From positions 1 through 47,374 of the forward strand of contig CAJVPJ010000085.1 of the NCBI GenBank assembly GCA_910592205.1: a DNA stretch of 47,374 nucleotides. Reading direction: 5' to 3'. A program made the translations under genes and the position numbers. Numbering within the stretch: position 1 is the stretch's first letter; every line of letters begins with the position of its first letter. Below, piece after piece: positions 10,386 through 22,476 of this stretch. A model generated the notes under the pieces. It saw nothing but the letters and a program-made list of their open reading frames with translations, was not told the origin of the DNA and searched no databases. This DNA comes from Paraglomus occultum (taxonomy: Eukaryota > Glomeromycota > Glomeromycetes > Paraglomerales > Paraglomeraceae).

Positions 10386-10414
10386 GGGGATTCGAAATCA
10401 GTTCGGAATCCCCC
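10386..10414. terminator. Imperfect hairpin downstream of two convergent genes
   Basis: GGGGATTCGAA and TTCGGAATCCCC face each other across a loop of a few bases, with one bulged base. The hairpin lies 170 bp beyond the NRAMP stop and 365 bp beyond the coiled-coil gene stop. It could lie in either 3' UTR or act as an RNA element. A terminator role is a guess, since fungal genes normally end by polyadenylation. Confidence 0.3.
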
Positions 10415-10584
10415 AGCACGTTGAGTAATTTACTCGTGCATGATTTGGCTATTTCGATAGTTTTAACAATTGAGATTTATTATTTTACTTTTACAGCTCA
10501 AAACTGATCGATATTAGTTTCTATGATGGACAAGTACATGACTAAAAATACATTATCGCTCGCGAATCATTATTCTATACTCGT

Positions 10585-12640
10585 TCATTCCCCTCCCACG
10601 ATCGCATTTTTAATAGTAGTAACAACGAGATAACAGTCCAGTCCTAATATTATGAGACTAACTATGCAGGCGATAACAGTAAGCCACAAAGAATTACGGA
10701 AATCCACGACAGCGTCCTTGTTATCACCCGACAAGTCATTATCCGATCCAGTGTTTTCATTCGATCTATCATTGTCCGTTCGGTTAACGTCACTCAGCAG
10801 CTTCTTCTTGACGCTTTCAGTATCAATCCTCATTATCTTTGGATGAGCCGTGAAATAGACGAGAGGAATAACAGCAAATGGCAGTTGAATGGACAATGCT
10901 ACTTGTGACGCAACAAGTAAACTATTAAGTCCACTAGACCCTTTGATAATAGCAATGACCATAGCAGGAATAATAGCCAGCCCGCGTGTGATTAATCTCC
11001 TCAACCATGGTCGAATATACCAACCGGTGAAACCCTCCATGACCACCTGCCCGGCCATTGTAGCAGTCAGAGTGGACGACTGTCCGGCAATCAACAGTGC
11101 CAATGCAAATAATATTCCAGCAGCTGGACTAAGATAGCGAGATAACAACTGATGCGCATCGAACAAGTCGGCTACTTCGTGCTGCGTCTCAGAATAGTAA
11201 AAGTTTGCAGCAGCGACAATAAGAATGGCCGAATTGACAAATAACGCAAAGGTCAAGGCCACTGAAGAGTCCAGGATCGACATTTTTATGGTTGAATAAG
11301 TGACTTTCTTGAATATTTCTGCAGTAGTCTGGGGAGCCTCCCCATCCTCCTCTTTGTTAATCATGGCGTTGAATCCGTCTAGCTGTTCTTTATTCTTGCG
11401 TACCTTTACGAGGTGAGAATGTAAATAGATATTATGAGGCATCACTGTAGCACCAATAATGCCAATTGCAACGTACAATTGCTCAGCATTGGTAAAGATG
11501 CCAATGCTGGGTAAATATCCTCGTAACACGTCAACAGAATCCGGTTTCGAGTATATTAATTCCAAGATGAAACACGCCCCGACCGTACCGACGAGGAACA
11601 TCACCAGAGTCTCCAACATGCGAGCAGCTCCCAAGCTGTCGTCCCTGTAGAAGAGAAGAAGGAACATGACGTCTGTCGCGGTTATTGCAACGCCCCATGG
11701 CAGGGGTATTTTGAAGAGTAGGTTCAACGCAATGGCACTTCCGATAACTTCAGCGAGGTCACATGCGATTATAGCTAACTCGCAGAGGATATATAGCACG
11801 TAATTCGTCCACTTGTTAAAAAACATACGGCACGCACTTGCAAGATCTATAGAACAGTAAAGTGGGGTAGTTGAGGGATGTTCGTTAGTATGTGTTGACC
11901 TGATTGTGATCGACAAACAAACGTATTCCAAGCAAGACATTAATGTGTCCCGAACTTGTTTCGCCAGTTATAGGGTCGAGATAATAACAACTCTTATTAA
12001 TAAATCTCATACTTACCTAGTCCAGTAACAACACCCAATTTTACAGACAATCCCTGCAGAAGCATTGCCATCAAATTAGAACAAAAAATGATGAACAACA
12101 GAGAGTAACCAAATTGCGATCCGCCTGTGTTGGTGGTTGTTTAGTACGAGAGAATACGCATTAGGACAGCTTCAGATGCAAGTTTCATTAAATTTCAACT
12201 CTTTACCAAACGCTCACCCGACAGATCAGTCGCCCAATTTCCAGGATCGAGATAACCAACAGCAATGACTATGAAAGATGCGTCAATACCTGTTGACTGA
12301 GATAAACTTTGTGCCATCAACAACTCGAAACAAACATACGATATCCGGGTCCAGCGAACCTGAGAAACTTTCGAAAGTTATGACCAATTCGCCTAAACGT
12401 TGTCTTTATATTATTTTTTCCGATACCCAGCGAAAATTTTTTCCCATGTTTTGACTCGTTCCCTTCGACAGTTAATTTATCATCAAAAATCACGTTCGCT
12501 CCATTCTTTCCAACGGAATTTGTATCGTGAGATATTGTTTCCTGACGGTAAGCGTCGGCGTGTGAGATTGAGTCATTTGCGGACGACCGAATTTGAATTT
12601 GAGGGAGACTGTTGGGAATATTGAATGATGGGAGATTCAT
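10585..12640 (-). CDS. NRAMP-family divalent metal ion transporter
   Basis: Exons on the minus strand are 12640-12340, 12268-12218, 12124-12017 and 11846-10585. The introns are 71, 93 and 170 nt; phases close and give 573 aa. Residues 1-90 are hydrophilic and cytosolic. Then [22 protein letters not shown] carries the TM1 signature DPGN (108-111), assembled only after splicing at TTCATAG|TCATT. TM6 has MPHN (289-292), and [13 protein letters not shown] matches the family transport loop. About 11-12 membrane helices follow, with a polar Asn/Asp-rich insert before the last one. Known: NRAMPs are proton-coupled Mn2+/Fe2+ importers (yeast Smf1-3). Metal specificity and location (plasma membrane or vacuole) cannot be read from sequence. 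The 170-nt third intron is longer than its neighbours. Confidence 0.93.
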
Positions 12641-14100
12641 TTTTTAAGCTCCCGGAGAGGAGGAGGTTGTCGAATGATAGTGGTGTAATGGAGAGGTGCA
12701 GTGGAAAGTTTTGGCGTGAGAGTCGCAAACAAACAGTGCGACAAATTTATTGGTCGTTGTCAACATTCGTTTTTTCCATCTTTCCAAATTTGGTTGAAGC
12801 ACATATTTGCCAAAAATTTGCAATACGATAAATATAGAACATTATAAAGACAAGTATTAAAATGGCATTCATTGGAACAAACGGTCTTTTGTCCCATAGT
12901 CTTGGGATTAAATTCTCTGACTTTTTATGATATTCAAATTGAAGACATGGGGAATGAAGATCAACTGTATTAATAATAAGTCAAAATAGGAAACAAACGA
13001 AACTTAAATTTGGTGACAGCGTAATGTAAACCCAAACTAACCAAATAAAAGAGCCATACTGACAGATTAAAAAAGCTTAAACGCCCATAGTAATAGTAAA
13101 AATATTTATCAAAAAGTCCGGAACACCATATCGATATTAATATTTTGCCTTGTCTGGATCAGTCATACTTTACTTGGCAATGCGTTAAATCATTTAACAT
13201 AATTCCAATGTAAAAGGCCACAATATAATCATATGCGAGAGCCGCAACCATATTTATACTATAAGCTTGATGAAGCTAATTATTGAGCTGCTTCAAGTCG
13301 ACAGAAAGACTTGCTCCGCACCGATAATACTAACATAAGCATCTAACAGTAAGTATACATAAAAATAAAGTTTGTATGACTATTATCGGAGGTTAATTAT
13401 CATCTGTTTTACTTCCTCTACAATGATAATTTTTTCCCCTGCTCTTTTCGGTCTTTTCCTGTCTGTCTTTTTATAGAATAGTCTGGCGTCGTCGCTTAAT
13501 ATTATGAGCTACTCGTCTTAATAAATACAATGGGGCTGTGGCTGCTCATACAAATGCACAATGATACAAAGTTGCATTATCATTAATTGGAAGATCAAGT
13601 ACGGTAATAATAATAAGGCAGAATTTATTAAATATGTTATTTATTTTTCTATTTTTAGTCTAAACTGATGTTAGAAGATAATAATAAAAGCTAATGACCC
13701 AAAATCTGGGTTATACTTGTCATTGAAACCATCAAAGACGCCAACCTTTCAACTAGTTTCTCACATCCTCAACAAATGTTTGCACTTGTCTGAAACTTCT
13801 TAATGCTTGTGCGTGCATTAAAACGGAGCCTCTGACCCGATTTCAGCCCTTGTTCGTTGTTCAATCAAGGCTATTATTCATCGGTAGGTCTTGGCTACTT
13901 GCTCTGCAATGAATGCAGACACGGTTTTGAAAATATCGAAAGGAAAAGCAATTTTTTTCCTTAGAGTCACCACGAACATTCTTACTTGAATTACTCAACG
14001 TACTCAGCGGATTCTCCCTCTTCCCAACATGTTCTTTCTTATCCTACACAGATATTTTCTGATTAAGGACGAGATGGCTACTACAACAACCTTTTAATCA
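12641..14100. other. Intergenic region upstream of NRAMP
   Basis: A 1.46-kb stretch between the NRAMP start and the stop of the next minus-strand gene. It has no open frame of note and is AT-rich, with a short hairpin CAAGTC-8-GACTTG at about 13295-13314. It should contain the NRAMP promoter on its left side, but no clear core element was recognised. Confidence 0.4.
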
Positions 14101-16145
14101 TCAGCCATCGTCAGTATCTACATTTGCTATAGACGCCATACCACGTCGCCACGTAAATCCAGGAACGGTGATAGATACTGGATCATCGATATCTACACTT
14201 TCAACACTATCCTCATCTTTGCTCACACTTTTACCCTTATCGCTACTCCTGGCTTCCTGCTCAATTTCATCCTCATCGTCGCTCTCATCTTCACTCTCAT
14301 CATTACCTTCATCCTCACTTACCACATCTTTAAAGGCAGAGGTGATGTAACTTGCGCGCACGAATCGATTTAGGGGATGAACTACAGTTGTGGGCGTAGT
14401 GGGTACGCGTACAGGTGTGGACGTGGGTGTAGACGTTGGTGTGAAAGAAGAGTTTGTGGGAGATGATGGGTGCGCATGAAGAAGAGGCTGAGAAGATTTT
14501 CGGTTTGGGTTGTTGCTGGATGATGCGACAGGGTTGCTTACTGGACTTGGAACATTAATCTCCGTTTCCGGGAAAGCTGGAACTCTTATATTTCGTTCCT
14601 CGTTGGCAATATTAGTATCCGTAATACCAGTATGTCCTTCATCCCGTCCTGGGCTCTCTTCTTCTCTTACTTCATGCTGGGCTTTGTAGAGTTCGCGCGC
14701 GTATGATATACGAGTTGCCAGATTGACGAGCAACATTAGAGAAGAAGACGCAAGTGTCAAAAGTGGTATAAGTGTGTACGTTGGTGAATACGATTTGTAG
14801 AGAATCTGGAGACAATAGGAAGAGAGAAAAAAGAGGGCTGTTATTAGCTGAACCGGTTAACGTCATTGTGAATGTAAGTGAAACAGTTGAGCTGGGGTTA
14901 GGGTTGGGGATTGAGATGTAGTTAGGTTAAATTGAATGTCTTACTCCATCTCTTTTTTTTTTCTTGTTTCCGATCCATTCACCATTCACGATTTCCTGTC
15001 CACAGTACGCATTTCTATATTAAACATTAACCAAGCAATTATGGGAAATGTCGTAATTTGTATGCTTGCAAACGTATATTGATAAGTATCTTCTTACCAT
15101 GATTATGGATACTTTTACGTTCAATCGAAAGGGATTTTACGTCATCTTCCATCGTGTTCTCGACTTATCCGGTAAGAAAGCACATCCCACTACTACCAAC
15201 CGCTACCCGTTCGCTCTTTTTACAAATTGAACTACATTTTTTACCTGGATAACAAACTGCGGCCAGTCCTTGAATAATAAATTAGCCAAACCGCCCCAGA
15301 CAATCACGCATTTCTGTCTGCTTGTGACTCTTGATGAGAACATCTTCACGCCTCCTGCATGTGAGTAGAGTATACTCATGATTTCGATATCAGCGATGGA
15401 TAAAAGAGCTGCAATTGTTTTTGGAATTACAGACGACATGGTAGATGTGGATGATATACTGGATGAACTGGAAGAAGGGACTGATGTGAGAATGAAGAAT
15501 AGGAGAGAGAATAGTGTATTTGGGAGTAATGGAAAAAAGACTGCTATTAAACTGTGCGGGGAAATTAAAAGAGGAAAATGAGCGAGCGGGGTGAGTAATG
15601 GTTTTGTTTTGTATAGGAATTGTACCAAGTATATTATTGCAGATGTATATTGTGTTTTATTATACCTTGGTAGTTGGAGTATCAACACATCACCGCTATG
15701 ATTTATAATGAATAATAAGTCTAATACAGTGTCTGTTATTATTACTCCTACTTTTAGTATTATTATATTATTGCCCTATTGAAACAAAAGTTGCAGATGA
15801 TCAATAAGGTTTACAACAATAAACTGATGTCTGTTCTCGATCCGTCACAATTTTACATGTACTACTTACTATTCCCTCCCACTTTGACGTAATTGAATCA
15901 AACTTACATTTTTATTCCTACACATTGCTAGTATGAAAAGTATCCACACCATGACAATCTCGGCTGCCAATAGTATTAGTGGCAGATATGATTTCCATTC
16001 CATCACTGGAGATAGGAATTTAATTAGCGAAATATACAACGTTGTGGGGAAAACACACTTGGCATCGACTTGAAAATGACAATGTAGTAGTTGATGCTTT
16101 CTACTTACCCATCACCAGTCCACTCTTATCCTCATTCTCACTCAT
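14101..16145 (-). CDS. Multi-pass membrane protein of a fungal family (exon 2-3 junction unresolved)
   Basis: The last exon (14805-14101, 235 codons) encodes ILYKSYSPTYTLIPLLTL followed by a hydrophobic stretch. A long Ser/Thr/Pro-rich and very acidic tail (DESDDEDEIEQE) follows. The preceding exon ends at 15245 (donor CAG|GTAAAA) and encodes ADIEIMSILYS...GGLANLLFKDWPQFVIQ. The start ATG at 16145 opens a 37-nt exon (MSENEDKSGLVM). Next comes exon 16005-15908, a clear membrane helix (SYLPLILLAAEIVMVWILFI). The link from 15908 into the third coding exon is unresolved: the GTAAGT donor gives a phase with no matching acceptor, whereas a GTAGGA donor slightly upstream would fit the acceptor ATAGCAG. 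The WPQFVIQ-ILY core resembles membrane proteins common in Rhizophagus (memory). Function unknown; the acidic tail suggests a cytosolic interaction region. Confidence 0.6.
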
Positions 16146-17159
16146 AATACGACGGAAGAGCAGCAATCTCTGCTATATTGCTCTTACTCGCTAATATTGT
16201 ATTAATATGCAAACCGAAAATTGAATCACACAAGTCCCAACTTGTATCGACAATTGCTTTTTATCTCTTTTTTTTTCTGCATTCTTATTATAGCCGTCTC
16301 GATTTAAAACTACAATTGGTAAGGGTACACAGTATTAAATATAGTTAGCCTCAATTGATTGATAATGAAAGATATACATAGTTGCCTTCTTTCACCACAT
16401 TCCTTTCTTTCTATCTTTGTCTAACACTCACTTTAAGCATTTCCTATCGTTGTCTACTATACCAATTTATATTGTTTCGTTTTGTTTGTCTAAGCAGCAG
16501 CAAGATATTAAATTTTGCGGACCAATTAAAGTTTCATGTGCATTCCATAACGGTCAAGTCATTTATAATAAAACAGGAGTGCATAAGTGAAAAGTTGGCT
16601 TCTGCAAGAATATAATCTTACAAAAATGTGTGACATAATATTATTTGCATTGGAGAGTATGAAGCTAAACAAAAATAAAATAAAATCATTATTACTAAGT
16701 TATAAAAGTCGTAGCGTAGCTAGAGGTGTATTAATATGTAGGAAGTATTCGGTGTATTAGTAATAGTAATAGTAATGGAACCTCTAATCTTGCTGATAGA
16801 CAAATTTGTATCTGTGTGTGTAGATGGTTTCCAATTTTGATTTTTCAGATCAGCCAGAACGTTTTAGCTTTAAGCTCAAAACAGTAATGGTCGGCATGTA
16901 TCCTGAGAAATTTTTGCGATAATACCCAATTAAGTAAGATTCGTGACCAAGCAAACGTTCCAAAACTGTTTGACGTTTGAGAGAAAAACGGGTTTATTCT
17001 CAATGTGTGTAGGTTACTTCAACGTCGTAGAGCGGGTAGTATAACCATGTATTGCTATGAACAGATGTCAAAAATTTCGGCTTAGAAACCTAAATTTGGT
17101 TGTTATTGTTACAAAGAATTCCGTATGCGATTAAGAAAGATCTTTCCCGAGTTATCGAT

Positions 17160-17176
17160 ATATTAATATTAATATG
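17160..17176. repeat. ATATTAATATTAATATG motif, copy 2
   Basis: Same 17-mer as at 5160. The palindromic core spans 17160-17175. Confidence 0.85.
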
Positions 17177-18078
17177 ACTTGTTCATGGTTACCGTGGTTA
17201 ATAGGTAATTGATCAATGGCATATTTGTGTTACTACCCCAAATCCCTGTTTCATACCCTAATTAGGTGATATAATGTCACAAAAAATAAATAGATAATAT
17301 GATCGGCATCTGAAGATCACAAACAACAATGCGACAAGAAATGACATCATAAAATATTGTGTAATATAAATACTTTTTAGAAATCTCTTTTCCAACGACA
17401 TTCCACGTCAATAAGCCAATAAATACATCATTGGATAATAGATATTAGCGGATTTTAATCTTGGATAAGAGACGTTTTCGCTTGTCTTACAGCGATCTAA
17501 GAATGTTGATGACTTACCGTAATTAGTAATCGAAGGGTTGCTTTGTAGCGCAGTAACAACAGTAGGGGGTTGAGCAATCGCATTAAATTTAATTAGTAAA
17601 CATAACCGTGTTTACTCGTTTTGACAAAGTTGGATTTTATCCATAAACCATATCGGAATTTTAATGCGTGTTTTTAACTTTGATTTATTCATGAGAATGT
17701 TCTTAAGTTTTTTGTAATATTGAATAGTACAGCTAACTAAAGATGTTAAACAGCATAGTTTACAAGAGAAGGGTAGATTTTCCACTGCTCGTTCGGCCGA
17801 TTCTCATTGTTTATTTGAGAGAAAAAAGGAGTGTTGTTATTAATAACAGATACATTAAATTGTGGACATGCAAGTGACAGTTTCTAAAATGAAGTCAAAT
17901 ATCCTTTTTGGGGGGTTTCTCGTGTAAATTCTCTTATACTTGTCTAAATCAGAATTAAAGGGTGGTGTCAATAACTTTCATAAACAAAACATCTTCGTTT
18001 AGATGGTCACTTTTTGTCAATAAAAATACTATAACTATGGAGGGTAATTCGTTGTCATTAATATAGATTTAATTTAAA

Positions 18079-18096
18079 CATATTAATATTAATATG
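18079..18096. repeat. CATATTAATATTAATATG palindrome, copy 3
   Basis: Here the palindrome extends to a perfect 18 bp. Shorter relatives are CATATTAATATG at 19302-19313 and CATATTAATAT near 30293. Confidence 0.85.
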
Positions 18097-18919
18097 GTAT
18101 TTATTATACTTATTTATGTTATAGAAGTTCTCAAACTACTCATAAATTTTTTTCTGTTTTACTGATGTCCCAGTTATATATAACTTATTGCACTTTATCT
18201 AGAAGTCAAGCACACGTGTCTGTAAAGATTTTAAACCCAAATGTTTACTTCCTCGACTACGGTATTATCACCATTAATTTCACTTTTCTTCGATCCGATA
18301 ACAGCCTTCGTAAATTCCAATTGCTTGTGTACAACAAGTTTTTTTAAGTTGGTCATAACAACGTGTCGAATCAGAACATTATACAGGTATTGAAAATACA
18401 TTGTTTATATGTTTACGAGAGCGGTGTTTGTTTCGATTTCAGTATTAAACAATAGCTAATAATATTTATATTGCATTTCAATAGTAAATACCGAACGTTA
18501 GTATGCTATAATAGTAGAATCGTCATACAAACTTGCTAGAGGACGCTTTTTAATTTTGAAAACAAACGTAATATTGCAAGGAAATAGATTCGTTGAATAT
18601 ACAAAAATCTGCAACCGGTTTATATATGGCTCTAATTTTTAATTCGAAAAAAAAAAGAGGACCAGTATTACGTATATCTTGATGTTGCTTTGCAAAATCC
18701 ATTATCAAGCCGATATGCGAAGTTTAAGAAATAATATAAAATATGGTCAGACGGGCAGGTAAATGCCATGTATCCATAATAAGAGACATATTTTTCACAG
18801 GAAAACCCATCTATATCGCAGATTTAGTCGAAGAGTTCTATGCGAAGAAAGAAAATTAGTGAACAAAAACACAAGCTCCAATTGAACTTTTTTTTTCAAA
18901 TATGAAAAGCCACAATTCT

Positions 18920-19438
18920 TTAATGTCTTCTCTTTGTCGAGTTTGTTGCAGTATGCATATATATACATTCCCATTTCTGAATCTGTAACATTCTCCTTCT
19001 TACTTCTGGCAGGTCATTACCAAATTCGGCTAGTGTGAATGTTATGGCTGCAGCAACAGACTTGGTCGCACAGAAATCATGTACACGTACTGGTTGTATT
19101 GATGAAAAAAGACTCATGCTTGCATTAGATGAGTTGTGCCCATCATTCAACATGCAAGATTCTGAATAAGACCTGCGAGTTCTATGTTCATACTTTATGC
19201 TTTCAGATGGTTGTACGTATTTGTTGCATTTTGCTATACGCCGAATATATAAAGCGACTTGACATTGTCCTGAGAATATGGAAATGATTATCACATCGAA
19301 ACATATTAATATGTAGACCCCTTTTCCGCACCATGAATCCTCCGTATACTTGATATAGAACAAAGCAACAATGCAATACAACGCAGCCCGATACGCCAAA
19401 AGATATGCTAATTCGAGGAGGGAAAATTCTACTGACAT
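18920..19438 (-). CDS. Doubtful membrane-protein ORF, antisense at its 5' end to the KH gene
   Basis: A minus-strand frame is open from about 19675 to 18920. Its most plausible start is ATG at 19438 (MSVEFSLLELAY). The product has two strong hydrophobic stretches (AALYCIVALFYI and GVYILICFDVIIISIF) and a Ser-rich polar tail. The frame overlaps the first exon of the KH gene on the opposite strand, and a competing plus-strand frame covers about 19011-19168, so this may be fortuitous. No family was recognised, and no upstream exon is possible without running into the KH gene. Confidence 0.3.
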   Translation of the reverse strand: MSVEFSLLELAYLLAYRAALYCIVALFYIKYTEDSWCGKGVYILICFDVIIISIFSGQCQVALYIRRIAKCNKYVQPSESIKYEHRTRRSYSESCMLNDGHNSSNASMSLFSSIQPVRVHDFCATKSVAAAITFTLAEFGNDLPEVRRRMLQIQKWECIYMHTATNSTKRRH

Positions 19439-21460
19439 GATGGATTTGCCCCCGGCGAAAATAGGACTGGTTGTCGGAACTAAGGGAAGAGCAATTAGGG
19501 CGATTAGGTAACCAGACAATCGTGTAATAATGTAGTGGTTTAGGCGATTAATTAAAAGTTGATGACAAAAGTGAACGTATGGTGGCCTCAGAGAACGTCT
19601 TTTTTTACTCATTACAATTAATACTGGTTTAATTTTACATACACTTTTCGTTATAAACCCTGCTAAAGTGAACAATCAGGAGCCCACGTACATATCGATG
19701 GTTATAAAGCCATCATCCGTGGCAGCAAGGAAGCGATAAAAGAAGCCAGACGTCTGATTGCTCAGAAAATACGTCTAGCGCCCAATGTACAACCACATAT
19801 CGGATATACGGTTCTTGAATTACCAGCATGTGACGGGCTGCCGAAAATCGAGTTTACGCCATATGACTATGCTAGTGTTAATAGATATCACAGAAAACAA
19901 TCATACCGTGTGAAATTTTGTAACGATAATGCCAATGAAAAGGACTTTTTTGGCTCGTTTGAAGACGGTTGTGATAGCAATGGTCGCCTTCCTTTATTGG
20001 CTCCACATTCTCCATACCAATCACATTCTCGACTGTTATCATCTTCAAACCCTTCACCTTCATCCTCTCAATCTTCCTCACGCATTTTCTCCTCTTCACA
20101 TTCTCGCTCGTCATCAGTCACATCTGTCACTTCCTCCAATAACACTTCCTCTTCCCTTCAACGTTCTCTAAATACATTAACGGATCGCCTGGTGTCTCTG
20201 GCCATCACCACTGAACGTTCGCCCACTCGCCGTCCTGAACGTCTTCCGGCCCAGCCATCGGATGCTCAAACATTTACCATAACGCAGTATCTTCCGACAG
20301 TAATCTCCGCCGTATCTTCTCACCTCTTCAAAGTAAACCCTAATATATCGATCCAACACGAGGCACGTGTATCGCTTTTCTTTGGGCGCGAGACGTTTTC
20401 GGAAATTGATCGCATTCGCTTGGACACGATAGAAAACTGGTGTGTTCTGAATAGAGATAGACATGGATTTCGCAGCAGTTTTCTACATCATGTCCCAGAT
20501 ATGGTAGAGAACCTTTCAAAGGTTCTGAAGAAATTTGGGTTTAAGCGAAGCATCCAAAATAAGCGTAGTGGTAATGTAATCAAGAAGGGTGGACGGAATA
20601 ATACTGATAATTGCGGTGATAGCAAGAACGAAGTCGATCAAGGAAATCCGATTAAGGACAACAACATTTATCGGGAAAACGGAAGTGTCTGTATAAACTA
20701 CGATGAGGGAGATGGAATCGGAAAGAAACTCAAACTTCACTGGGATTGCGAAAAAGGTAAGGTTATACCTAGTCTGTGTAACAAGTAATTTACCATTCCT
20801 ATTAATTAAATCGTTGTCTCTCTAAACGCCTACTTAAAACAAAAGGTGTCTACAAAGCGACCAAGATGTGTGCACTAACTCGTCGAATTGCGATTGTCGA
20901 TATTGTCCATGGGACATCCGCCCCTGATATTCGTTTCCTGCTCAAAACACATGAAGATGAAGATATCGATCCAGCGAAAGTCGAGCTTATCAGTGAGTTA
21001 CAAAAGCCACCGCTAAAACTGTTTGATGGAACTTACTTTCAATCAAAGCATTTGAAAGAACGGCTTAGTGTTGACTCGATCAGGCAAATAGTAATGAAGC
21101 AAAAGTTTGTGTGAGTTGAATTTTTTTATCCTGTAATTGGATGGATCGAGAGTGACTACGAGTTTGATAGAATACTGTGTTATTGACTTGAACAAACGTA
21201 ATTAACTTTTTTTGTCAAATTTTACAAGCAATGACAGATTTCAATTAAGTATAATCACGAACCGGAAGGAATCCCGAATATCTCCAGGCAATCTTTCGGA
21301 GCCGGTGGAAGAGCAAACGGTTCATCTAAAACATCTTTCATGGAAATTGTATCAAACCAACGACGAAATACGTCAAGTTTATGATAGACAATCACTTGAA
21401 CATAGTATTAGAGAAACCGTGGCGTTCGCAAGAAAGATTAGCAAGATTCTTGAGGGATAA
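19371..21460 (+). CDS. KH-domain RNA-binding protein
   Basis: Exons are 19371-19507, 19669-20756, 20846-21110 and 21229-21460. The introns are 161, 89 and 118 nt; phases fit and give 573 aa. The KH domain (residues about 28-80) is split by intron 1. Exon 1 gives KIGLVVGTKGRAIRAI with the GxxG loop GTKG (36-39), and exon 2 gives SEQSGAHVHIDGYKAIIRGS. This joining uses the acceptor CTAAAG|TGAAC, which restores the fold exactly. A long Ser-rich low-complexity segment follows, then a conserved-looking region (RLDTIENWCVLNRDRHGF...HHVPDMVENL) and a C-terminal domain assembled across exons 3-4. The starts at 19371, 19437 and 19440 share a frame. A mitochondrial Sls1-type regulator was considered but not demonstrated. 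The role is probably RNA binding; the target is unknown. Confidence 0.8.
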
Positions 21461-22476
21461 GAGTTCATGTTTGCAACATTAATATTGAATTTTCAGTCTT
21501 GTATAATGAGTAATGTTTGTACATGCACGCAATTCATTATCATCGACTGAGGAATTTTGAAACAAGTGGGGAATACTTTCCTAACCTCGGTGCACTTGTA
21601 GAGTTTAACCTTGAAGTAAGATACTGATGTTACACGTGAGAAATATATAGTCGTCAATAAAATTTCTGAACGTCATTTCATGGACACTCTTATTAATAGC
21701 CCTAGGGGAGCAAATAAAGCTGAAAATACTGGAATATCACGGAAAGCCGGTTTGTAAGCAACCGAGCAAGGATCGAAGAACAATCCAAGACTAAATCACT
21801 TATTGTAGACTATCGGGAGCTGAAGTGGATTGATGATTTATATTTATCATCGCGTAGTACCATTTATAAGCGCTAAGTTTTCAATTCATACAGGAGTCTG
21901 GGATTTTCTTTAATTGAAAGATTTCGAGGGGCGTGGAATCTGCTTTTATCGATCAAACGTTCAAATATCCAATGACTAAATAAATGGAGATGATCACGGT
22001 GAGTTCGAATTTAGTTACGGATCAAACTCATTACTAGTTTCATAAGCTTTACATAGTTAGTTCTCAATATTTATTTTGTAATAAATGTGGCGGATTAGTA
22101 TTAGAACGACTTTTGGGGTTTTCTTGATTCCAATTCTTAAAGCTCAGAAACCCACATATACTCTTCTATATCAAACAATACCCTAAATTCTAGCCCAAAT
22201 TCAAAAAAGTCTAAAAATATTATCCCCCCCCCAAATTTTTTTTACATATTATCCAGACAGCTACAGAAGCGTTGTTTCGGAATTTTGTTAACTCCACCAT
22301 ATCAGCTTACATAATATCGCATTTAATTGGAAGAGGAGTAAACCCCTGAATAAAACTCGGGCATAACCGTAATAGTAAATAGACCGCGAATTACAAGCTC
22401 ATTCACACACATAGTGTTCGAGTCACTACATCATACGAGTGGATATGTTAATATTGTAAATTGCATTCATTTACTA
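21461..22476. other. Intergenic region between convergent genes
   Basis: About 1 kb between the KH gene stop and the kinase stop. AT-rich, with a C9-type run near 22225. No gene or RNA was recognised. Confidence 0.4.

Larger units (their letters stand above)
10022..10584. other. Intergenic region between convergent genes
   Basis: Holds the 3' ends of the coiled-coil gene and the NRAMP gene. It contains a G17 homopolymer and a hairpin (listed separately). No gene seen. Confidence 0.5.
16146..18919. other. Long AT-rich intergenic region
   Basis: About 2.8 kb with no supported gene. It holds a short (GTAATA)n-like run near 16757 and two copies of the 16-bp palindrome ATATTAATATTAATAT (17160 and 18080). 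Short open frames at 16382 and 18165 have non-coding composition. Confidence 0.5.

Noticed and set aside
10386-10414. TTCGAAATC-like segment as a possible tRNA B box
   Set aside because: No A box or cloverleaf could be formed around it; it is better explained as a simple hairpin.
14881-14925. GGGGTTAGGGTTGGGG resembling telomere repeats
   Set aside because: Only one exact TTAGGG unit lies in intronic sequence of a gene; too short to be an interstitial telomere tract.
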